Origin: Diphasiastrum complanatum
Taxonomy: Eukaryota > Streptophyta > Lycopodiopsida > Lycopodiales > Lycopodiaceae
DNA: 64,000 nt
Direction: 5' to 3'
Assembly: GCA_029204225.1 (NCBI GenBank)
Contig: CM055111.1
Span: 4,476,433 to 4,540,432 of the forward strand
Both the position numbers and the translations under genes were made by a program. This document shows positions 1 to 12,185 of this stretch, piece after piece. The stretch's first letter is position 1, and each line of letters starts with the position of its first letter. The notes under the pieces are model-generated. The model was not told where the DNA came from, did not search any database, and saw nothing but the letters and a program-made list of their open reading frames with translations.

Positions 1-265
1 GTGAATGACAGTTTGTGAATGGATGCATGCTTGTGTGCTCTTGCCTTGAGATTGTCTAGTTAGATCGCTTGCTCAATCAAGAGATAGATTCATGTGCAAT
101 TACACACTCCTTAGAAGATTAATCACATCATTTTGTGAGTCTCCACATGTGTGAAATGTTGACATGTTATCATAGCTACCTAAGGATGATTTGCATGCAT
201 CAAGCTTGATGAAAATTTACTTGAAAAACTCGGATTTGAGAGAGTACTAGATTTTTTATGCTACT

Positions 266-638
266 TTAGAGGAGTTCTAAATCCAAAAAAGACCCTTTGT
301 AAAGATTCTTTTTATATTTTTTCTCAATTTTTTCTTACACATAAACCAATCCAAACACTCAAATTTGAAATCTACGTAATGTAACTTTTTGGGTCGACAT
401 TTTGATTCCACACTAAAAATGGCATAACTTTCTAGTGCTAAGTCCAATTTTAGCAAAGTTTGGTGCATTGGAAAGCGCTTGACAAGGGCTTTCCAATGAT
501 ATCCAGATGACATACTTTTGAGCTACGATTAAGAAGTTATGGCAAGTCAAAAGTATTAGTGTTATAATATTTTAATAATATAAACATCATCTTGCACAAA
601 TTCTTAAAGGGTCTTTTTGGAGCTCAAAACTCTTCTAA
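266..638. mobile_element. MITE-like element, copy 1
   Basis: This 373-bp segment is about 85-90% identical by eye to 57707-58072. Its ends are imperfect inverted repeats of about 35 bp (left TTAGAGGAGTT..., right ...AACTCTTCTAA, both followed inward by a CCAAAAA-GACCCTTT motif). It has no coding capacity. An internal hairpin (CATTGGAAAGC / GCTTTCCAATG) lies near 461-503. The terminal repeats, small size and repetition indicate a non-autonomous DNA transposon; no clear target duplication is visible here. Confidence 0.6.
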
Positions 639-719
639 TGTCTAGGGGATTTTTGAATCAAGAAGGATCAAAATCACATTGATTTGATCCATGCTAGGTA
701 CTGTATGGAATATTGTGCT

Positions 720-1560
720 CAGACATGTGTGAGATCACCCAACTTTGAAAGGTTGGCTTTTCTCCAAGTACAAGAAGATCTATGGCAAAATAGATCGGGC
801 CACCCAATTTGAAGGCCATGACATCTATGGTCAAAGAAGAAAAAGCTACTGGATTACCAAAGTCTATGACAAAGAGCTTTAACCTTGTGAAGCTTGTGCT
901 ATTCCAAATCTCATAGAAGACCTTTTCTAAAATCCAACATCAAGAGTCATCATCCTCTTGAGCTAGTTCACTCGGATGTTCACTTCTCCTCTTCCAAGAG
1001 CAAAGGAGGAGCAACTTGCTTTGTAACTTTCATAGATGACAAGATTTTATTGGGTGTACCTCTTGTCTTTTAAATCCATGGTGTTTGATGTCTTCCTTAA
1101 GTTCAAAGCTTTAATTGAAAATCAATTTTCTTGTAAGTTGAAAGCTTTGAGATGTGATAATGGAGGGGAATATCTCCAACAAATTTAATGACTATTGTGA
1201 GCAAGAGGGAGTGAGAAAAGAGTTTACTTGTTCTTATTATCCCCAATATAATGGGATAGTTGAAAGAAAAACTAGAACTCTATGTGAATGTGCAAAAGCA
1301 ATTAGACTAGAGACATCTCTTCCAAAAGATTTTTGGGGAGAAGCAATTTCATGTGCTAATTAATTACCTATGTAATAGACTTCCTAATCTTGCTCTTAGA
1401 GGAAGATCGCTATATGAGATGTTGTACAAGAAAAAGCCTAAGATAGATCACCTTAGGATCTTTAGTTGCATTTGTTTTGTGCATGTGCCTTTAGAGACTA
1501 GGAAGGAGGAAGGTCCTAGTTCTGTCAAAGGAGTTATGATTGGATATCCAACGCATGCAT
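720..1560 (+). pseudogene. Ty1/copia integrase fragment, decayed
   Basis: In shifting frames this reads as the GAG-pre-integrase zinc region and integrase core of a copia polyprotein. Recognisable blocks are LVHSDVHF, GGATCFVTFIDD, the DNGGE region near 1160, QYNGIVERKTRTLCECAKA near 1248, LPKDFWGEA and the C-terminal FSCICFVHVPLETRKEEGPSSVKGVMIGY block. Several stops and frameshifts break it, so it cannot make an integrase. It stops abruptly near 1550 with no RT following. Other copia pieces in the window share the VERK-R-L-E arrangement. Confidence 0.85.
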
Positions 1561-1770
1561 CTATCATTCACATAATATGAGACCACTTGATGAAAAAAAA
1601 CAAAGTATAAAACTTGGTTGCTCTTGGGTAGAGAGAGAATACAAGTTAGACTTGATAGATTATAGATACACATATTAGATTTTATTCCCATATGTGCAAT
1701 ATTTGAAAAAAAAAACAACTCATTTTGGAGGAAGGAGCATTGGCTTGCCACAATCACTTGTTACATCTCT

Positions 1771-1830
1771 TTCCAACTCATGGGAAGGAACGGGTCGTCT
1801 TTCCAACTCATGGGAAGGAACGGGTCGCCT
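1771..1830. repeat. 30-bp perfect-length tandem duplication
   Basis: Two adjacent 30-bp copies (TTCCAACTCATGGGAAGGAA plus ten more bases) differ at one position. The duplication lies about 90 bp upstream of a TATA box. The surrounding 1560-1910 holds no gene I can see. Confidence 0.85.
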
Positions 1831-1915
1831 TGATTGATTCATGAAGAGGACACTATGGTCAAAGATTGAAAACGTGAAGTGAAAGCAACTCTCACACCAC
1901 CTCACCTATACTCCT

Positions 1916-1922
1916 TATATAA
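1916..1922 (+). promoter_or_regulatory. Putative TATA box of the small ORF at 2118
   Basis: TATATAA is followed immediately by a CT-rich tract (1925-1953), an arrangement common around plant transcription starts. The ATG at 2118 lies about 200 bp downstream, leaving a leader of about 165 bp. This is inferred from position only. Confidence 0.4.
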
Positions 1923-2033
1923 CTATCTCCTCTCCTCTCCTCTCCTCACCTTCCTCTTCGTGTTCTCAATCTCTATGCACGCTGGTCACGTTTCCTTCCT
2001 TCCTTCTTTACTACTCATCAATCTATATATACA

Positions 2034-2117
2034 CTTTGCTATAGGACTCTTCTCCATCTACCATCTACTATCTACCATCTACTTTGCTATAGGACTCTTC
2101 TCCATATACCATCTACC
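2034..2117 (+). repeat. 48-bp tandem duplication in a putative 5' leader
   Basis: The segment starting CTTTGCTATAGGACTCTTCT occurs at 2034 and again at 2082. The second copy runs directly into the ATG at 2118. It also contains short TCTACCATC sub-repeats. Confidence 0.75.
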
Positions 2118-2336
2118 ATGGGGGCTTGTTTAAGCTCTGCCAATCTAGGTTCTCAAAAACCCAACAAAGTACATGACCACTCGTCAGCTTCTTCTGATCC
2201 AACAAGGCAGTTTCAGAAGAAGCAAATCCAGAAGAAGAACGAGATGAAGACAAAACTAGCGGACAAGGGTACAATTCCGACTGCGCCAATAGTGGTTGGC
2301 TATTTCCCATCCGGGAATTATTTTTCTCGACTTTGA
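2118..2336 (+). CDS. Small hypothetical protein with MGACLSS N terminus
   Basis: A 72-residue ORF begins MGACLSS. Gly2, Cys4 and Ser6/7 match the pattern of plant proteins that are N-myristoylated and palmitoylated for plasma-membrane anchoring, for example many receptor-like cytoplasmic kinases. The rest is a basic, Lys/Gln-rich middle (about residues 30-50) and a short hydrophobic tail with PIVVGYFPSGNYF. A TATA box, pyrimidine tract and leader lie upstream. No kinase or phosphatase domain follows within 600 bp. It may be a complete small protein, the first exon of a longer gene, or a remnant; I do not recognise the family. Confidence 0.4.
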   Translation: MGACLSSANLGSQKPNKVHDHSSASSDPTRQFQKKQIQKKNEMKTKLADKGTIPTAPIVVGYFPSGNYFSRL

Positions 2337-2934
2337 TTGCTGATGTGTTACATGTTGAGTTCCTCTATGGTATCGATAGGGAAGCTTCTGTGTGACTTTG
2401 AATTCAGCTACTGCTCCTATTCCAGCTGCTGAGCTTTTTCCAAACAGCGATACATCAACAATGAATGTTTCACTGCAAAAATTGAATCGATCTGAGTTCG
2501 CATTTGGACCGAATTAGATAGAGATCGTGTGGATAATGGTTTCTAGTCACATCCGACAGTTATTATTATGGTGTGTTGTAAGCATCGTGTGGAAATTTTG
2601 TATAATTGAATGAGGGCTTTCAAAGTGAAATTACCATCTATTCGCCAGCACGTTGCCTAGCAATATGGGTTGCCACTTGGAAGCTGGACAATGGCCAGTG
2701 CATATGCATGCATGGGGAGGAGGGCCATGCATCCTCCTCCCCAAGTTTTTTAGTTAGAAAAAGCTCATGCATGGGTGAGGGGAGGAGCATGCATGGTGCA
2801 CCCATACACATGTGCAAAACTAAAACTGTACACAAGTTTATATATATATATATATTTAAATTTTTGAAAGAGGGAGGGGAAGGAGGGAGCCCACCGCCAC
2901 GGCGGGGGTGGGCTCTCTTCTCCCCCGCCCTCTT
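2337..2934. other. Non-coding stretch with GC-rich hairpins
   Basis: No convincing gene is present. There is a perfect 10-bp stem (GGGGAGGAGG at 2714-2723 with CCTCCTCCCC at 2733-2742), a short TA run at 2840-2855, and a much longer inverted repeat starting at 2861 (listed separately). Two GCATGCATGG motifs flank the first hairpin. Confidence 0.5.
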
Positions 2935-2940
2935 TTAAAA
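2861..2940. repeat. Long G/C-rich inverted repeat
   Basis: The arms of about 35 bp are nearly complementary: a GAGGGAGGGG...GAGCCCACCGCC arm (about 2866-2898) faces GGCGGGGGTGGGCTC...CCGCCCTCTTT (about 2899-2936). Left of it is a TGTACA-CAAGTTTA motif that also precedes the G-rich element at 59745, so both may be copies of one small inverted-repeat element. Confidence 0.6.
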
Positions 2941-4086
2941 AAATGGTATATGAATCGAATTTGTTGGTGGATATTCATGATAAGGCAAGGCATTTCCAGA
3001 TTGTGATGGGTGTTCTTCATATTGTTGGATTGTATGTGCGTAGATAGGCGGATATGAAAGACAAGCATCAACAGGATGCGTAGCCCGGCAGTGTGGGCAC
3101 CATATTGTTTTTTGTCTATAAGGTACCTGTGCAGGGTTTGGCTGACCAGGCATATTGCTTTGGATAGACTTCAGAGTAGTTTAAAACTCATTGGTGAGTT
3201 TCTCCATCTATAGTTGATGTTGTTTATTAAGCAACTCCAACTGGGATTTCCAAAGCCCATCTCGGGTGTCCTCGATCGGCTTTGACCCAAGGATATGAGT
3301 GCATGGTGCTCACCTTTCTCTAGATTCGTCAATATCTGATCCTTCGTCTTCTTTTTTGATGGCATCAGACATAGCTAACTTTAGACTCGTGTATTCATCA
3401 TTGGATTTAAGCTCGTGTCTAATCCATCTTGGAAGGCCGACTAAGAACCAGATGATGAGCATCTGTTCAGAGGGTCGTTCTTGTACTTGACTTTTGAGGC
3501 ATTTGAAATGCTCGATATAGTCTCGTACACGTTCGTCTTTTGTCATTTTGATGTTACTCAATTGGACAAAAGGGCTCTCTACCAAGCGAAAGGGCTTAAA
3601 ATGCTTGATAAAGGATTCTTTCAAAATTGACCAGTCTGTCTTTTCGTCACGATCAAGGTTAAAAAACCAATCCCGCTTTAGCGATTATGGTCATCAAAAA
3701 CAATTGGACCATAGCATCGGGGGATGTTTCGCATGATATACATCACATGCATTCTCAAAGATTTTCAAAAATCTGTGAGGGTCCGAACTACCGTCAAACT
3801 TTGGTAGATCTAGTTTGGGTGTACATCTTTCAAGATGAGCTCCGTGGGTAGCAGAAACTCCATTAAGGTAGGTTTTGGCCTGGGAGGGATCAACACCATA
3901 AAGATGGGCTCGTGCACGTGAAGACTCGGCTCTATCAGGTTCTTGTCCGTCGAACGGATTTGTGGATGGCTCTTGGAGTTCGGCTCTCATTCGGTAGAAC
4001 CTATGGCATCTGATTTGTTCAGCTATAGGGGACCGGATCTCGTATGGATAATCTTCTGGGATTTGAGGATCTGTATTGTCGGCCAT
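2935..4086 (-). pseudogene. Retrotransposon gag, frameshifted
   Basis: Read from 4086 downwards this is a gag-like protein in at least three frames. The first 130 codons (4086-3694) end in a LDLPKFDGSSDPHRFLKIFE block typical of the start of the Retrotrans_gag domain. Codons 3624-3310 continue it (ESFIKHFKPFRL, a conserved hydrophobic/aromatic run, then GLPRWIRHELKS). Codons 3153-2935 give WCPHCRATHPVDAC, a CCHC-like knuckle. No protease or RT follows in the window. It resembles gags of Ty3-type or non-autonomous elements more than copia. A T-rich leader (4090-4980) lies upstream. Confidence 0.65.
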
Positions 4087-5728
<1,642 letters not shown>

Positions 5729-5887
5729 GGGTTTACGGCCCAAAGTAGTGTCGGTCCCTCGGCACTAGGCTGCAACGGTCGTGAAGGGGCGCTGTTGTCG
5801 GTTCGTTTATTGCTGGGACATGGGTGCTTCAGGAAAAGCGTGGATAGAATTCGCTTACATAAAACCTGAGGCTTTATTGATTGTTGA

Positions 5888-7746
5888 TCAGCAAGAACCT
5901 AGACTTGCCAGATTTTCAATAATACACATAAAGGTCTGTGGCCATATTAGATAACCTTGTTCATTGACAATTGGGTAGTCGAGGCATTTCATCAGAGGAT
6001 CCCAAGATAAATCTTGCTGATATAATGGATCTTCATAGATCGGCGCAACTGGTCCCAACATCATAGACTCCCCCAAATCATAATGTGGATATGACGTGTT
6101 TGCTTGATACTCTTGTCTGTCCAGGTATTCGAAGTATGCATCAGCCTGACAACTTTTCTCAGCAGTCAATGTCATAGATCTAGAACAAGGCTTTATCATT
6201 GTAGGTTCTAGTTCTTGATGTATAATTGGCCATTTTGGGCTTGGATTCCCTAGATTTGGCCTTTGAAGAATGGATATACCCCGAATTGGCGTTGATTTGG
6301 GGGTCTGTTGAATTGTGGAACAATTAGACTTTGGTTGAATCTTGCTCGTTGAGGGGCAATCATCAACTTTAGTCTTCCCTTGGTCATTGCACTTTCCCAT
6401 TGAAGGCTGCGTGATGGCACTTTTTCTTGGATCTTGTGCTGAATTGCCTTCAAGTTGCCCTGTTGACGCTAGTCCCCTTTGTAATTCATCACTAAGAATT
6501 CTTCACATTGAGTGCGAAAAAAGTCCTGACAGAATCTGTTGGAGCTCCTCGGTTGCCCATGTCTTGATTTTCTCGACAGTCGTTGGCTTGATAAATTCTA
6601 CCATCTTTGTCTTCTGTGATGGTTCTACTTGTTTGACCGAGGGTATCTTTGCATACCTTGGGACTTTTGTCAAAAAAATTTCTTCGTCACTCACTTCATA
6701 ACCCGGTGGCACTAAGATTTTTCTTTTGTAGTACGTTCGAGGTGGAAGGGTTACCACAGGTGCATGTCGGTCTACATAGGCCAAAAGCCTCCTGGCTATT
6801 TGTGAATTTCTCATCGGGCAATCTCGGCATGGATGATTAACTCTGCATTGTGAACACGAGGGATCAAATGTTGACGGATCCTCTCGATGTGGACATTCAG
6901 CACGCCGGTGTTCTCCTCCTCATCCATAGCACCTAATTGAGTGCAATATGCCATCACCTGTAAGTTGATAAGCATACACCGGTAGCAGATTCCCCTTAGG
7001 ATCTTCCACAAAATAGACTGGTAGGCTGTTATGGTCCTCCATTGAATTCGGTGACATACAAGAGGATATAACCAAAACTTCTACCTTGCCACTGTTTGTT
7101 GAAGAAACTCGTGATTTAGATGGATGAATCTGACATCCACCCTTCTGTGAGCTCCTTGTTGGCTTAATTCTGCTTCTGACCGTTGAACCGCTAGATCTTG
7201 CTGTCGACAAGTCTGTTGCTCCATATTCTGTCCTTTTAACAAGCGCGGATTCTTGATTGGACACCTGGTACTTGGATGATCTCCAAAGCATAAGGTATAT
7301 TCGTCCTTTTCAAGAAACTTAATAGAGCGAGCATAAGCTTGCTGACAGCTTAAAGTGCAAGGTTTTGGGTCTTCCGCTGCACTTGTTCTGCTTGACCTTG
7401 CTGCACTTTGTTGCCTTGCATGGAGTTCCATTCTTGTTGGATCATTGCTCGTTGTCGACCTTTGTTTCTCTGATTCCCCATCTAGATAGGGAAATCCTTC
7501 TTCTCGAGTGAGATGTCCATCTTGGCAGCATCCTTACAGAGTTGTACAGGTGACGCGTAGATGCTAATTCTGCCATACCAGATCTGATCCTTTTGAGCAG
7601 TTCAGCAAGTATTTTGCCATGACAATCTGTTTAGGAATCGGTGGACTACAATCCTTCACTAGATGATAGATCTGATAGGTGTAGTCTTGGATTGTTTTAC
7701 CAGGGAACGTTTTAAATTTCGATAATCCTACAAGGGCGGCCTCCAT
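5888..7746 (-). pseudogene. Family A internal protein region, broken, unrecognised
   Basis: Minus-strand reading gives protein-like pieces: 7746-7564 (60 aa, FPGKTIQDYTYQIYHLVKDC, gag-like helices), 7431-7081 (116 aa with CFGDHPSTRCP, a degenerate CCHC knuckle), 7291-6920, 6814-6503 (103 aa, basic) and 6400-5888 (170 aa, Pro/Ser-rich start and acidic aromatic end). Frames change between them. The order fits a long gag-like polyprotein whose C terminus runs to the LTR. I see no protease, RT or integrase motif. The element may be non-autonomous, or the pieces may be too decayed to recognise. Function is unknown. Confidence 0.5.
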
Positions 7747-7759
7747 AGTTCAGCACTAG

Positions 7760-8747
7760 AATGTCGCAAAGTAGCTGGTTGGTGAATTGCTTCAAGATTT
7801 GCTCAATGACTCTGGTGTTCCAACCTTCTTCTTTTTTTTGATATGGAAGAAGAAAAAGAAGGGGGGAACGGAATCAAGAAAAGAGAATCCGTATGGATAT
7901 GAACAGAAACAAAAATGGATTTACAGATAACTGCAATGAAAGTTACACTATCAAGAGAATATGGAGATGGACAGAAGAGTGTGGACAGGAGAGTGATGAA
8001 TGGTTGGTATGGATGGTGGTGGAAACTGATTTTTCTTGGTACTGATCAACTTAATCTGAGGTTTATTCACTTGGTTCAGTCCAGGGATGTTGGATCTTGA
8101 TGGATATTGTGACTGCAACCTAGATTTGACAAGATTTGATCAGTTTCAGTTGGCTAATAGTGTGATTTTAGCCTCTTTTCTTGGTTCTTTGTGGTTTTTT
8201 TTTTTGGGGTTGAGATTGCTTCAGATCTGAGTGAATCTAACCTTCAACATTCCTATAGTAGCTGTATATGGACCATTTCTAGACAATGTGAGTTCTGCAA
8301 GAGTTCTTGATGGGCAGATCTGTCAGGATCTTGAAAAAACTCAGTTTTTTGGCACTTTTTGCCACTTTTTCTTAGATATTTTTAAATCTAACCATTGGAT
8401 CTTTACAAAAATTCTACAGTAGCCAAATCCTAGTTAGATCTATCTAAAAACCTCTCTGCAAAGGTTACTTCCCAGTAGATCTCAAAAAATCATGGAAAAA
8501 GTGCATTGTTTTGGTGTCGTTTTGCAAACTTTAAATATTTTCTGAGAAAAAACCCTCGCGGACTGGTATGCACTTGTATCTCAGTCAGTTTCAGCTGCTC
8601 ACCAAGCTGCAAGAGCTAATTCCCAACGAAACTCAAAAAATCTTGAAAAACGTGCATTTTTTTCTGGTTTTTTTGCAAAATTTCAAGATTTTATGAAAAC
8701 AAACCCTTATAGACTAGTATGCACTTGTATCTCAGTCAGATTCAGCC
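7760..8747 (-). other. Family A leader with about 150-bp direct repeat
   Basis: No coding region is seen. Two diverged units start near 8481 and 8631 (CTCAAAAAATC..., then a CTCGCGG/CTTATAG...GGTATGCACTTGTATCTCAG block). The same block, as CTCGCGGGCTTCTATGCAGG, occurs near 60212 in the leader of family B, which links the two families and supports minus-strand orientation. Confidence 0.5.
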
Positions 8748-9628
8748 CTTACATTGGAATGATCATGCACAAAGCATGTGGACACAAAGATCTCCAAAGC
8801 AAATGATGTTTCATCTTTTATGACTCTATTCAAACTATTATAAAAATAGTTATCCAATGAAATTGCTTGATCAACAACAAATGTAGATTTCAAAGCATTC
8901 CATTTCATTGTCTTGTCATACAAAGTAATAAACACCATGAATCTTAAAGATAAGCCTACAGGTCACTCCATGTCTACTAATACCATCCAACAAGTATTCA
9001 AGATAGTAGACTCTCCAATGCTCACCATCCTTGCAAGATGCACACTTGAGTGAAAAATTTGCATGTAATTTGATAACTTGGCCTTTGTCATTGAGGACCT
9101 CTTTGAAACTCTCATGCTTTGAGGATGATCCTCAAGGTCTTCCTCCTTTTGATGCTCCTTGTCAATGCAAGCAAGATCACTTTTTGCCAAGATCTCCTCC
9201 TTTGCCAAGCTCATTCTTTCAAAAGCAACACTAGTTTCCAACTTAAACAATCTTCCATGTTTAAATCCCTTTGCAATGCAAACATCATTCTTCAAGATGA
9301 AAAAAACACCATGCTTAAAGTGGACATCCAAACCACTTTCTAAGAGTAGACCAACACTAAGCATATTCTTGGTGATTGATGGTACATAAAAGACATTTTC
9401 TAGATCCATGCATTTTGAGGATTCTAGACACAAAGAGATGGTGCCAACACCATCTATCCTACACTCTTGATTATTTGTAGTAAAGACAAACTTTTTAGCA
9501 TCATTGAATGAGTGTAAGGTTGAGAAAAAGTCCTTTTCACAAGACATGTGGGGGCTAGCCCCATTGTCGATCCACCAATTGTCTCTTGAATTGTTATTGC
9601 TTGTTGGTGAGGATGTAGATGCCATCAA
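8732..9628 (-). pseudogene. Copia protease/pre-integrase fragment joined to non-RT module
   Basis: From 9628 down this encodes the aspartic protease (WWIDNGASPHMS, DNG in place of the usual DSG) and the GAG-pre-integrase start (NMLSVGLLLESGLDVHF, GRLFKLE). After about codon 150 it departs from copia and enters a His/Ser-rich sequence (FHSSVHLARMVSIGES...TCW), then the separate 8938-8732 piece (KWNALKSTF, FALEIFVSTCF). The latter resembles the non-canonical modules at 40.8-41.6 kb and 54.8-55.6 kb. Integrase, RT and RNase H are absent. Confidence 0.75.
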
Positions 9629-9774
9629 GAATAATCATTATACAGAAGAGCACAATTTAGATATCAAACCAAATATTCAACAAATCTCATTTCATTCAAA
9701 AAGGCATTTCAACATCTAAGGAGGAATAGTTCAACTTCATCATTGTAATAGAAAAACAATTAGAAAATTACATC

Positions 9775-10204
9775 TCCTCATTGGTATCAAAGGTCAGATG
9801 AGCAATATGGTCATGAAGGAATTGTCTCCTCTCATATGGATCCAGATGCTCAATCGATCTTCTTTTGCTCAACTCTATGTAACTTGCGTACACTACTAAC
9901 GGAGATGATCTTTTGGGTACATTTTCAGAAACATAATCCAATATTTTTATAGCTATATCCCTCTTGACAAAAATGATTTTGTATGTACTATTAGGATATG
10001 TCCATCACAAAAATAGGACAATGCCTTTATTGCCATTATTATAGTTTCCGCTTGTGAATAAAAGTTCTCATGTTGAATACAAATTTCAATTTGTACAAAG
10101 TATTTCAGGTAATGGCACAATGTTGAATGCTTTTGGCCAACAACACCTCGGGCACCTCCTCTTCTTGTAGCAAAATCATCAACTTCAATTGTATCCTGCA
10201 ACAT
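9775..10204 (-). pseudogene. Unrecognised protein-like region, one frameshift
   Basis: From 10204 the minus strand encodes 83 residues starting LQDTIEVDDFATRRGGARG and ending in HILIVHTKSF. A frameshift near 9965 then continues into RDIAIKILDYVSENVPKR, YASYIELSKRRSIEHLDPYE and RRQFLHDHIAHLTFDTNEE. The second half is helical and charged and looks like real decayed coding sequence. It could be a transposon protein; I do not recognise it. Confidence 0.4.
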
Positions 10205-10924
10205 AAATACGAAAATTTGTAATCAATTCAATTTTCATATGGATTTTGGTTGAATACAATGCTAAATATGATTATGATGGAATAAGAAAATGAAAATTAC
10301 CATGTCATGCTGGTCATACTCCAACAATCGTTTTCCACGCAAGTCATGCCTAGCAGGAATTGTTGACAGATCCCTTGCTTTAGAGGACCTATTGTTTACC
10401 TTTCTGCTTCTTGCTTACAGATCTATTTCTTGCCTGTTATCAGGCTCGTTTGGGCATTACTTGACTGTTTCTTATTTGTTACAATGCCCAGGCAAAGCAG
10501 AAACGGACTGAATAACTCTGTAGTATAGTTTTATTGTCCTGCCTGTCAGAGGACAACTCAGGGTCGAACTCTCTTGAACGCACTTACATTCTACATAGGA
10601 TGCAAGCCAAGAATGCTCATTCACAGATCAGCATGCAAACCAATGAAAGCTCAATAGTTTTCACTACTACTTACTCTAAAAACGGATTGAAATCAGGTTC
10701 TACACTACACTGAACTGAGCTACATTTGCATAATTGATAAACAAGAAACAAGAACTAAACTACAGCATGTTAGAAGTCCAAGAATCAAGAAACTAACCAG
10801 CCTTTTGATTCTCGGACATCCCAAGAACATCAAGAACTAGAATGTTAGAGAATATGCAAGATTTATGCCACATTTCTAGCCTATTTAGTTTACTTGAATG
10901 CTGGCTCCTACATTAATCCACAAG
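10205..10924. other. No gene seen
   Basis: Both strands show only short random frames. A CACTACTACTTAC word at about 10662 was considered as a CACTA end and rejected. Confidence 0.5.
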
Positions 10925-11083
10925 AAAACATGAAATCTAATCCACAACTAGGAAAGCAAGAAAACTAATCCACTCTAAATCCACAACCACACACAATATG
11001 AATGGAAGGGCATGATCATAGGGGCATCACTCAAGAAAACCATCATGATCAAGGAGCTTAGTGTAGCATCAAACTCATGGAAA
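10925..11083 (-). repeat. Family C repeat, partial minus copy
   Basis: This matches the 3' part of the family C repeat (compare 13095-13171 in reverse complement and 17524-17640). Shared blocks are TAGTTGTGGATTAG, GTTCTTGAGTGA-type and AGCTCCTTG...CATGA words. It is cut at 11083, where unrelated sequence starts. Confidence 0.6.
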
Positions 11084-12185
11084 ATCTTTTGGGGATTCTC
11101 AGAATCAGCCAACATCATCCGACCCCTAATGTGTTGCAGGATCCACTACAACTCATATCAGATGATGTCGTTCTGCTTTTGCATTGGCGTCTTTGAACGG
11201 TACTTGGAAAAGCGTAGAAAACCAAGTGCTTATTATTGCCAGTCTTTATCAAAACTGTTTTCGCAAATTGCCACAGAGAATGTCTTACTGCCGCAATTGG
11301 TTTAGAATGTCTTAGTGCCATAGGTGGTTGACATTCTCAAAATTGGAGAGATCTCAGCAACTTCACAACTTGCATGCTCGAGTGCTTTCCTTGTGTCTCT
11401 TTTGTTTTGTCACTTGTATCTGCCATTGACGGTTTCATCTTTGGTTTCAGCAGATTCTAACTTTTGGGAGGTCTGTATCCTCCATTTGCCTTTGGGTATT
11501 TCCGTAGTCCTTTTCTTAGTTGAAGTTCCAGTCTCAAGGAAAACCTTCGCTTTGCAGGCTGCACAACTTTGGTTATCAGTCTCAAAAGGATGGACTCATC
11601 AAAAATTGGTGGTAGGAACAGATTTGGATGGATGGTTTGATAACGGTAAGGACACATGATGAAGGCTTGGTGGAAGGGTGAAGGAACTGATAGTTCTACA
11701 GCTGCAGCCTTGGACCCTTGCAATGTCAAGCTTTGACCACCACTTGAGAAACTCGCTTTATTTTGCAGGTTCACGGTTGTTGTCATCTTTCCTTTTCTTT
11801 TCTGCAGCTCTTTCTTTTGATTCGTTACTTTTGGATCTCTTTGGGCTTCATAAGAGGGGATTCAACTATCATTGCTCCAGAGAGTTTCTTTTGATCAAGA
11901 TCGATCTGACTCATCTGTTGCTTAGGTTTTGTCCTTTCCTCCTTAGCTTTCTTGATCTTTCTCTTTATTTGTTCTGGCTACTTTGCCTGCTTTTGTAGGT
12001 CTTTTTCGGCTGAACAACCAATATAGGTAGTAGTTGGTCTCCGCAAGACACTTGCAATGATCTATCACTGCTTCGGTAAGACTATAAAAAGTTGGGAATT
12101 TCTCAGAAGAATAGTAAACTGATGATAAACAAACAGATGGAAGGAAGGGTGGTAGTGACAACTTTAGATGGTTTGGGCGATAGGC
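11084..12185. other. Unassigned region between family C repeats
   Basis: Open frames of about 100 codons occur on both strands (for example 11324-11659 plus and 11786-11457 minus), but neither shows domain structure or similarity I recognise. It may be the untranslated interior of a family C element. Confidence 0.35.

Noticed and set aside
1720-1905. Minus-strand open frame with a duplicated RRPVPSHELE
   Set aside because: The repeat is simply the 30-bp DNA duplication read in frame; no other support.
9891-9900. CACTACTAAC as a 5' end of the CACTA element
   Set aside because: The preceding three bases do not match the TAC at the 3' end, similarity stops after the first bases, and the site lies in other protein-like sequence.
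10662-10675. CACTACTACTTAC as a CACTA 5' end
   Set aside because: Only nine bases match the terminus and no subterminal repeats follow.
11324-11786. Overlapping open frames on both strands (111 and 109 codons)
   Set aside because: Neither shows domain order, motif or repeat conservation, and they overlap on opposite strands.
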